64,000 nt of DNA from Rhypophila decipiens. Lineage: Eukaryota > Ascomycota > Sordariomycetes > Sordariales > Naviculisporaceae. The notes under the pieces are model-generated. The model saw only the letters and a program-made list of their open reading frames with translations. It did not search any database and had not been told where the DNA came from. Positions 56,681 to 64,000 of this stretch are shown here, piece after piece. Made by a program: the position numbers and the translations under genes. The first letter of the stretch is position 1, and each line of letters begins with the position of its first letter. The stretch lies in contig MU858062.1 in the NCBI GenBank assembly GCA_033297075.1, positions 360,963 to 424,962 on the forward strand, written 5' to 3'.

Positions 56681-59416
56681 ATGCCTGGAATTCTCCCCAT
56701 GAAGGTGATAAAGGTGGGCACGAGCTCCCAGAGCCGTGTAGCCCAGGCCTGTGATCGGTGTCGGAGCAAGAAGATTCGGTGTGACGGCATTCGACCATGC
56801 TGCACACAATGCGCCAATGTCGGGTTCGAATGCCGGACAAGCGACAAGCTGAGCCGCCGGGCTTTCCCTCGGGGCTACACGGAATCGCTCGAGGAGAGGG
56901 TGCGTGTCTTGGAGGGCGAGGTGCGGGAACTCAAGGACCTGTTGGACGAGAAGGACGAGAAGATCGACATGCTGTCCAGGATGTACGGCAATCGTGGCCG
57001 CTCAGTTGAGCCGGCTCAGGGGTCGCCGGCGTCGGATGGCAAAACTAAGGCAGATTCACCTCCGCCAAAAGAAGACACCTTTCGTGTTCAGGCCTCACCT
57101 TTGTTGCTGGGAGTGGAAAACTCGGACTCGTATTTTATGGGTGCCTCCAGTGGCAGATCTTTCATTGGTGTGTGCCCCTCTCAATGATGCTCCTTTTGGA
57201 CTACAGCTAACGGTCCTTGTTTCGCAGAGGCCTTCAAGCGTAAAATGCAAGAGAATGGAAAGTCTTGCTCCGATTTCAACCCAGAAGCCTTTTTGCACAT
57301 CCAAGGCTGCTATCCTCTCACTCCCAAGCCTGCCACACAGGCCATGAGGATACCGCCAAGGTTATTCTCAGACAAATGCGTCAATGTCTTCTTCCAAGAA
57401 TGGGCTCCGTTATTCCCTGTTCTACACAAGCCCACGTTCCTTCGCGTCTACGAGGAGTTTGTTGCCGACCCGGAGAAGGTGAAAAACAATCACAAATTGG
57501 CACAACTCTACCTCGTTTTCAGCATTGCCTCATTATCAGGCGAGCAGCCAGATCTCGAGCAGATTTCGTCCTGCGAGACGCAGTGGCAGCGGGCATTGGA
57601 AGCCATCCTCATGGAGAATACCATGCTCACTCTGCAATGTCTGGTCCTCGCCTTGATGTACTGCGCTATCAGGGCGGACTACAAGCGCCTGCAGTACTAC
57701 AAGGGTATTGCTGTTGGACTGTCTCACCGACTAGGCCTGCACCAGAGCCAGAAACGCTTCTCATTCGGAGCATTAACGATCGAGACCAGGAAGAAGGTTT
57801 TCTGGACTCTGTACACGCTCGATTGCTTCTCTGCTGCCATCCTGGGCCTACCCAAGATTCTCAAGGACGACGATATCCACGCCGAGTACCCTTCAGACAC
57901 CGACGATGAGTACGTAACGGAGAAAGGCTTCCAACCGTGCCTTCCCGGTGAACACACGAGGATCTCCAGTGCTTTGGCGCTCTTCCGAGGCTCCCGAATT
58001 CTCGGCAAGGTCCTTGAAAAAATATATCCCGCAGCTGCATCGCATGAACTGTCTCTCCAACAGATGTCAGCCCTCGAGTCAGAACTCAATGAGTGGTCTG
58101 ACAATCTCCCGCAACATCTCAAGCTCACATTCAAACAAGATAAGCCCTCTACCGACGTGACGGGAAGCCGATCGCCTCTCCTGTCGCTCGCATACTACTA
58201 CATCCGCACCCTCATATACAGGCCCGCCATCTCTTCCAATCTGGGTGCAAAGGCTGCTTCCGCCAGGATATCTGTCGGCGAATCAAGCAAGCACATGATT
58301 CAGATTGTTCAGCTGCTCGAGGAGAGAAACATGTCCTTCTCTTTCTGCCTCAATAAGGCAGACACACTCATTCTGTGCGGCATGGCCTTGCTGTATCAGA
58401 CGCTCGATCTCAAGCAGGACAGCAAAGTGTACAGGGATAATGAAAAGCTGGCGAACGACGTTATCAATATCGTCACCAAGGCAAATGCACCAGGATCGTA
58501 CGACTTTAAGCGTGTGACTGGTATGCTAGTCACCATCGATGAGCCAATACAGTCACTTCCTACTCCTCCAGGGCAAAGTCCCGAGGCTTGTATGGCAGCA
58601 CCACCCACGCACAGAGCATCCCCGCCAGCTGTTTCCACACCAACCCAGAACATTCAGCCGACTCATCCCGGACATGGGAGCAACGGGATGAGCGAGAGGG
58701 ACCTACTCCTTCAACAAGAGAAACTACGGCGGATGGCCATGTCGACCGCCCCTCAACAGCAAAGGCCAGATCTTTATCGCGCCCGTTCACGGTCGTCTTT
58801 TGATAGCCTAAGACAAGACCCGGCGCCTGTCAGGCATGAACATCGCTTGTCGCTGAGCCATGCCCAGGCTGCCCAGGCTGCCATGATGGCACGGGTATCA
58901 CCAAAACAGAACCTCGATTACCTGTCCTTGAATTCGCCCCCCATGCAGTCGCAGCCGTCCTCACCAGTCCAGGCACGTGGCCAACAACAACAATCTACTG
59001 CCGCCACTCAGCTGCAGCAAGCTCAGCTCTATGCGCAGTTACAAAAGGGCACAACCTCCATCTCAGCAGCAGACTGGGACGCACTGTTGGGTTCAATCGA
59101 GGGAGGCCCCCTCAACATCTACGACGCCATGTATGGTGGGCCAGGGCTGACCTTGGCGACAACGGAGACGCCAGCCTCGGCGTCAAGCGGCACAGCCTGG
59201 TCGCCTGAGTCATGGGATCTGACAGGGTTCAACCTCGGTGACTATGGTGCGGGCGGCGCGCAGAGTGTTTTGAGCCTCAGCGAGGAGAGTCTCAGCTCAG
59301 GGGACGACCTTGCGTCGAGCGATATGGGCATGCGTGCCAACAGTCTTGACTATACGAGAATCACGGGCAACTCGGACGCATTTCTTTTGGACGGATTGGA
59401 AAACTTTGGGTTGTGA
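56681..59416 (+). CDS. facB: FacB/Cat8-type Zn2Cys6 acetate regulator
   Basis: Exons 56681-57167 and 57228-59416 (60-nt intron, GTGTGT donor, GCTAAC branch site) encode 891 residues. The zinc cluster is RVAQACDRCRSKKIRCDGIR followed by PCCTQCANVGFEC, with Cys 24, 27, 34, 41, 44 and 51. Next come SRRAFPRGYTESLEERVRVL and a coiled coil to about residue 98 that sets dimerisation and site spacing. A fungal transcription-factor middle domain spans about 200-480 (FFQEWAPLFPVLHKPTFLRV; YKRLQYYKGIAVGLSHRLGL). The C-terminal third is Gln/Ser/Pro-rich and ends in an acidic tail likely to activate transcription. The DNA-binding region matches FacB of Aspergillus and ACU-15 of Neurospora, activators of acetate use, glyoxylate-cycle and gluconeogenic genes, normally under glucose repression. 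Confidence 0.93.
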
Positions 59417-62240
59417 GAAAGGAAAGGCGGAGTTTAGGTTCTTCTATTTATGACGGTTCAGGATTTGATGATGGGATTGTTAGCGAGGGTTGTTCCTCGC
59501 TTCTCTATAACTCTTCTTGGGTTTCTTTTTGTATTTGGGGGTTTCACATGACGCTTGGTAAATACTCTTGGATACGTATTTATCAATGAGCTGTTTTATG
59601 TTTATTGTTTGGTCTTTTTGTCGGGCGGTCGTTTTTTAAGGATGCGATATCTGTGGGAAGGTTGTGGGACGAATCAAGCCAGCCAGCGAGCCAGTACTTT
59701 TGATACCGGTCGTTTTGGGATTTATTCAGCAGGGAAGCCAGAATTTACAGACTTGTCACAATATTCCTGATCCTCGAATCGTTGACATTGTGCTGAATGG
59801 TACTGTACATACGTATCGAGTCTTGCCGCACGAAATAGGGGTTCAGAAGGGTCCATTGGGCCCATACCCCAGATTCTGGGCGTGGATTTTCGTTACGTGA
59901 AAGGCTTGGAGCAACAATGGTACGTATCTTCTCAAGCTCCAACGTGTCTTTTCCTTTTGATAAGACTGGATCGGAAGCTGCGGCGGCCTGGAACTCCATA
60001 GTCAGGTGGATAAGACTCCATTTCTGCTCCATCCACTACCGATATCCGCTCACTAACTTTGCTGTTGGGACACTTCCCTGTCGCTGTCCACAATCCACTG
60101 TCGTGAGCCCCCTCAGTTGAGGAGGGGAAGACGGCCCGTCGGGGTCTCACGGACTCGAATCTTGTTGGAAATTGGCCTTCAGTTGAAGGAAGGTACGCAC
60201 CAAGGCGCTTGAGTTCATGTCCACGACAGTCTCGACTCGAGAGTATTGAAAGGGTAAGCAGGCTTGTCCCCGGTGTGCTCCCCTGAGGCTCAGCTGAGGT
60301 GGAAGTGAAGTCGGTGAGGGTCTCGAGCGGGCGTTGAAAAGGGCAAGTCGGGCAAGGGCCCAGGGCTAGACCCTGACCCCGTTTTTGGGGGGAAGAGAAT
60401 TTGAGAAATGCTGGGCGCACGTCAGTTACGGAGATATCTCGCACGACTATTTACTGCCGTGACTGGTGTGGCCGGCATGTCCATGTTTGTTGTGAGGAGT
60501 CGAGATGTATTTGCTGCGCGGTGGTCTTGGGTAGTCTACCAGTCCTCCAGGAGTCTGCGCAGTAGTGTCTGGGATGATTTATAATTCATCTGTCAGCCTG
60601 TCAGGTTCATGATATTTGGAGTGTTTTGTGGAATAGGGGGGGTAATATGAAGTCTTGGATGTTTATTGTGAAGGCATCGTGAAGGCATGTCCTGGGCTGT
60701 CAGATATTGAGTACGGTACTGGTAGTCGGGGAAGCTCGTGGTACGTACGCATACAATACAGTACAATACGTACATGACTGCTGAGGGAACAGAAGTGGAT
60801 ATTTTGGAAATCTACGGAGTACTCTGCACCAGATGTCTGAACATGTTATGCTGCTACCAAATGGTTTGTTAGAACTCGTATAAATGGGTTTTTTTTTGAG
60901 GTGTCATCAGAGTTTGTGATATTGGTGATGTTTACCCCCAAGGTACAGTACGCCTAATGCCGCACAACTTACAAGTTAGCCCGGGTGCTATCTCTAGTTT
61001 GTGTCTTCACTATGTGGATGGCAGGATGGCCGCTGAGACAGCAAAAGGTAGAACCCACACACCGACGAAGGAAAGTATCATAAAGCTGATATCTTAAAAC
61101 ACCATCTATGGAATGCGATAAGTGGTGAAGGCATTGCCAGTTGATATGCCCATCCATATCACATCCGTATCGATAACGATCAATGACCGGGGTGTGAAGG
61201 GGCAGATTGTGTGGCGACAGCGGGGTTCAGTTGTCCATCGTGAAACTTGTTTAGAATTCAGGTCCATGCTGTTGATCCAAGGCGGGCTAACAATCCGTAT
61301 TTTCTTTTCTCTGTTCTTCTTAGTATATGTTTTGCCACTTGGTATTAGCCCGGAACTCGTTATTATCATCATTCTTAGGAAACTCATCTGTTCTTTACCC
61401 TACCGTCTTCAGGTTACGGCTAGTTCCTGCCTACCCGAGGCCCTGGGGTCTTTTTGTCATCCATTGCGATATTCCCGCCCGCAAGTAGTGTTCATGCAAC
61501 CGCGTATTACGAAACCATCCCATCTCGTCCTTTGATATCTCTGCTCGGGTTGGAGCCTTGGGATTGGCGAAAGAGACGACAGCCATTCACTCATATTGTT
61601 TGACGTTCAGTGTGACACAGCTGCACATTCATTGATCGGGATACAGGCCTGTTTTGGACACACTGAGTTGGAGACGACTGACCTACAAAAGGACGAATCT
61701 CACAACCGGTGCTCAGGGAGTACTTGGTCTTTTGAGACTAACGAGTCAGGACTTGCTGATCCGTACGTATCTTCACCAGTGGCTGGTAGCCAGTCCACAC
61801 CGATCCTCAATACTTCTCCGGGTGGCATCCATTCCGCAATACGGCCCATCTACCTCACCAGGAATCATCGGGATCCGCGGCCGCCAGTCCGGCTGTAAGG
61901 CTCCACAGTCGTCCGTTATCCGACGTTCAGACGGATCGGTCAGCATTCCAGACGGGCCGCTCCGAGGCTGGGCGGGGTATCGGCACAACCCAGATCTCCG
62001 CGTGGCACCCTCCCTCGTGCTGTGTGGCGGGCGGGCTGAGTGAGGTGACGACGGCCTGTCGCGGGGCCTAAACTCCAAAATCCGAGCTACCACATTCCGT
62101 TTCGCTGGCCTTACATTCATACTATCCCTGCCGTCGTTTTAATACCTTACCAATCACCCTGGTGTGCAATTGCCGTCTTCCTCTCGCTATTCATATACGC
62201 TCATTCATTTCAGACCCATACAATTACACGGCACTTGTAC
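59417..62240. other. Gene-sparse spacer, about 2.8 kb
   Basis: It holds the T/G-rich 3' flank of facB and the promoter of the Pgc1-like gene. Short hairpins such as CCCTCAGTTGAGGAGGG near 60111 and CCTTCAGTTGAAGG near 60178 share an AGTT loop. Frames such as 59932-60444 minus and 61122-61535 plus show no motifs and are rejected as genes. Confidence 0.55.
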
Positions 62241-63603
62241 ATGGTTACGGAGAGTTCACCATTACTTGGAGTGAATCTGGACGCCGGAGGATCAATGGGT
62301 GAGTACTCATCCATGAACGGCATGTTGAGAGATGAGTTCTGTTCAAGGGAGTACCATAGAACCCACTTTGCTGATACACATTTTGGGTCTTAGTTTCGCC
62401 TCTGAAGACGAGAGAGAAGATGTTCCAAAAGGATGGCACACCTTTGCCCTCTGCCATCGCCCATAGGGGCTACAAGGCGGCTTACCCGGAAAACACAATG
62501 GCAGCCTTTGCAGGTGCCGTTCAGGTCGGCGCTCATGCGATAGAGACGGATCTGCATCTTTCCAAGGACGGTGTGGTTATGCTCTCACATGTGAGTCTCA
62601 TTAAGCAGCGTTGCTTATGAAAGACCTGTTTCTAGCATGGGAGGAAGTCATCGCGGCTGACTTGACCACCTATCTCAGGACGCAACGCTGAAAAGATGCT
62701 TCGGTGTTGATGAAAAAGTCTCCGAGTGTGACTCGAGCTATCTCGGCTCCCTGAGGACGATTAGACAGCCGCCTCAGCCAATGCCTCAATTATCAGAGTT
62801 GCTTCATTATTTAGGGAAGCCTGAGAACGAGAAAGTGTGGCTGCTCCTGGATATCAAGGTGGGTGGCCCATCATTCAACCTTTGAACGGGACGTGGGGCT
62901 CACCGATATGCTTTTGATGACAGACCGATGATGATCCGGAGGAACTCCTGAGCCGGACAGCGGAGACCATAAATTCACTTCCTACATCACGGCCTTGGAA
63001 CGAAAGGATAGTTCTCGGAGGGTGGAATGTATGTCCTCCTTTTATATCTCTACAAGCATCTAGACTGACGCCAATTCATTACAGATATACTACATCGAGC
63101 TCTGCCGGAAATACTTTCCAGGATTCGTCATAGCAAATATTGGATTTCTACCATATGCCTTCAAGTATCTCAAAGAGCCCGACGTAGACTTCAACATATT
63201 ACAGCCGACCCTCCTCGGACCAGCAGGGAAGCACTTTGTCAAGAAGGTCAAGAAGCTACAACGAAAGTTGTACGTCTGGACGGTCAACGAGGAGCACTGG
63301 ATGGAATGGAGTATCCGCAAAAAGGTCGACGGCGTGATTACCGATGATCCAAAGTTGTTCCTCGAGGTTTGCGAGCGATTCTCCTTACCGCCCAGCAAAA
63401 GAGGGGATGGCAATGGTGGCAGCCTTGCGGTTGCACATCGCCGGGGACCAAGTACCTTGAAGAGGGCAAAGCTGTATATCACGGCTTTTATGTTTCAGGT
63501 GTTTGTCTTTTCTTTTACGCTTGTTTTCTGGCGCCGGGTAGCGAAGATGGGGATGGCGAAACCCAAGGTCCAGACGCAGGCGAAGGTACCGACGGCGGCG
63601 TAG
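62241..63603 (+). CDS. Glycerophosphodiester phosphodiesterase, Pgc1-like
   Basis: Five exons, 62241-62298, 62394-62590, 62679-62858, 62924-63028 and 63085-63603, give 352 residues; introns are 95, 88, 65 and 56 nt. Catalytic residues of the GDPD fold are visible: His43 in [15 protein letters not shown], Glu70 and Asp72 in [10 protein letters not shown], and His85 at the exon 2/3 join ([12 protein letters not shown]). [33 protein letters not shown] and VDGVITDDP are the later barrel strands. The C-terminus has one hydrophobic helix ([19 protein letters not shown]) and a basic tail, so the enzyme is probably tail-anchored. Yeast Pgc1 is a phosphatidylglycerol phospholipase C with the same plan. 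The N-terminal ESSPLLG resembles a dileucine sorting signal. The start is the ATG of a 58-nt first exon that joins in frame. Confidence 0.9.
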
Positions 63604-64000
63604 GTTATTTTTGGGCTGGAATTGTCTCCTCTTTGAGGACTTCAATTCATGATACGGCGATGGATGCCGTTGTATGATTTATGATTGAGGGTTGCTATGA
63701 ATTTGCTTTGCGGTCACTTTTCGGAAGATGATCTGTTACGATACGGTTACTTTTCTACTCAATTACAGCGGGGGCATTACAGCGCGTAACAAGTGACGAT
63801 AGTCATAACACGTGCGCCCTGGATTGCCCGGCTCAAGAACCATTATTTGGTTAGAATTTTCTGATATGGGTTCTTACAGTTGGATTAAAGAGGTTGTTTA
63901 TCCTCATATCTGTAACGATCGTGACATACCACACCACTACGTAACATAGCCCAAAAGAGCAACTAGACTTGATTGGAAGATCCAATCAAGTAAATGGTAT
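63604..64000. other. Right-edge 3' flank
   Basis: Sequence downstream of the Pgc1-like gene. No feature is seen before the window ends. Confidence 0.6.

Noticed and set aside
59932..60444. A 170-codon minus-strand frame
   Set aside because: No motif or plausible splice pattern, and composition like the surrounding spacer.

Overview
The window is nuclear DNA of a filamentous ascomycete (Pezizomycotina, probably a Sordariomycete). The evidence is many short GT-AG introns, mostly 49-119 nt, with CTAAC/CTGAC-like branch sites; a FacB-type Zn2Cys6 regulator; a DUF6536 membrane protein; a Fta4 kinetochore subunit; and gene-sparse, pyrimidine-rich spacers. No prokaryotic operons, viral genes or toxin genes were seen. 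I placed exon borders by reading splice sites and checking that total length and phase close; no transcript data were available.

Layout, left to right: coatomer epsilon (-); an unresolved possible small membrane-protein gene (-); a DUF6536 polytopic membrane protein (+); kinetochore Fta4 (+); ER protein Ice2 (-); a giant 3,973-residue Glu/Ala/Pro/Val-rich disordered protein (-) coded almost entirely by one 11.75-kb exon; ESCRT-III Snf7 (-), divergent from telomere-capping Ten1 (+); a three-exon 129-residue unknown protein (-); a U2 snRNA gene (+) with a promoter; translin (+); GPI-anchor protein Gpi11/PIG-F (+); a mitochondrial carrier (+); ribosomal protein eL22 (-); plasma-membrane proteolipid Pmp3 (+); an Obg-class GTPase of the Ygr210 type (-) with a 10-nt microexon; a SET-domain lysine methyltransferase (+) with an inverted-repeat element in its first intron; the FacB-type acetate regulator (+); and a Pgc1-like phosphodiesterase (+).

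The genes are mostly unrelated housekeeping functions (COPI traffic, ESCRT, kinetochore, telomere, splicing, translation, lipid and GPI metabolism), so this is an ordinary chromosomal stretch and not a functional cluster. The less expected items are the giant protein with recent internal duplications, the U2 snRNA locus with a duplicated upstream element, a family of short terminal-inverted-repeat elements present three times between 40.6 and 52.8 kb and always near gene 3' ends, and the intronic inverted repeat. I found no CRISPR array, tRNA, rRNA or autonomous transposon gene, and no clear undescribed multi-gene system.
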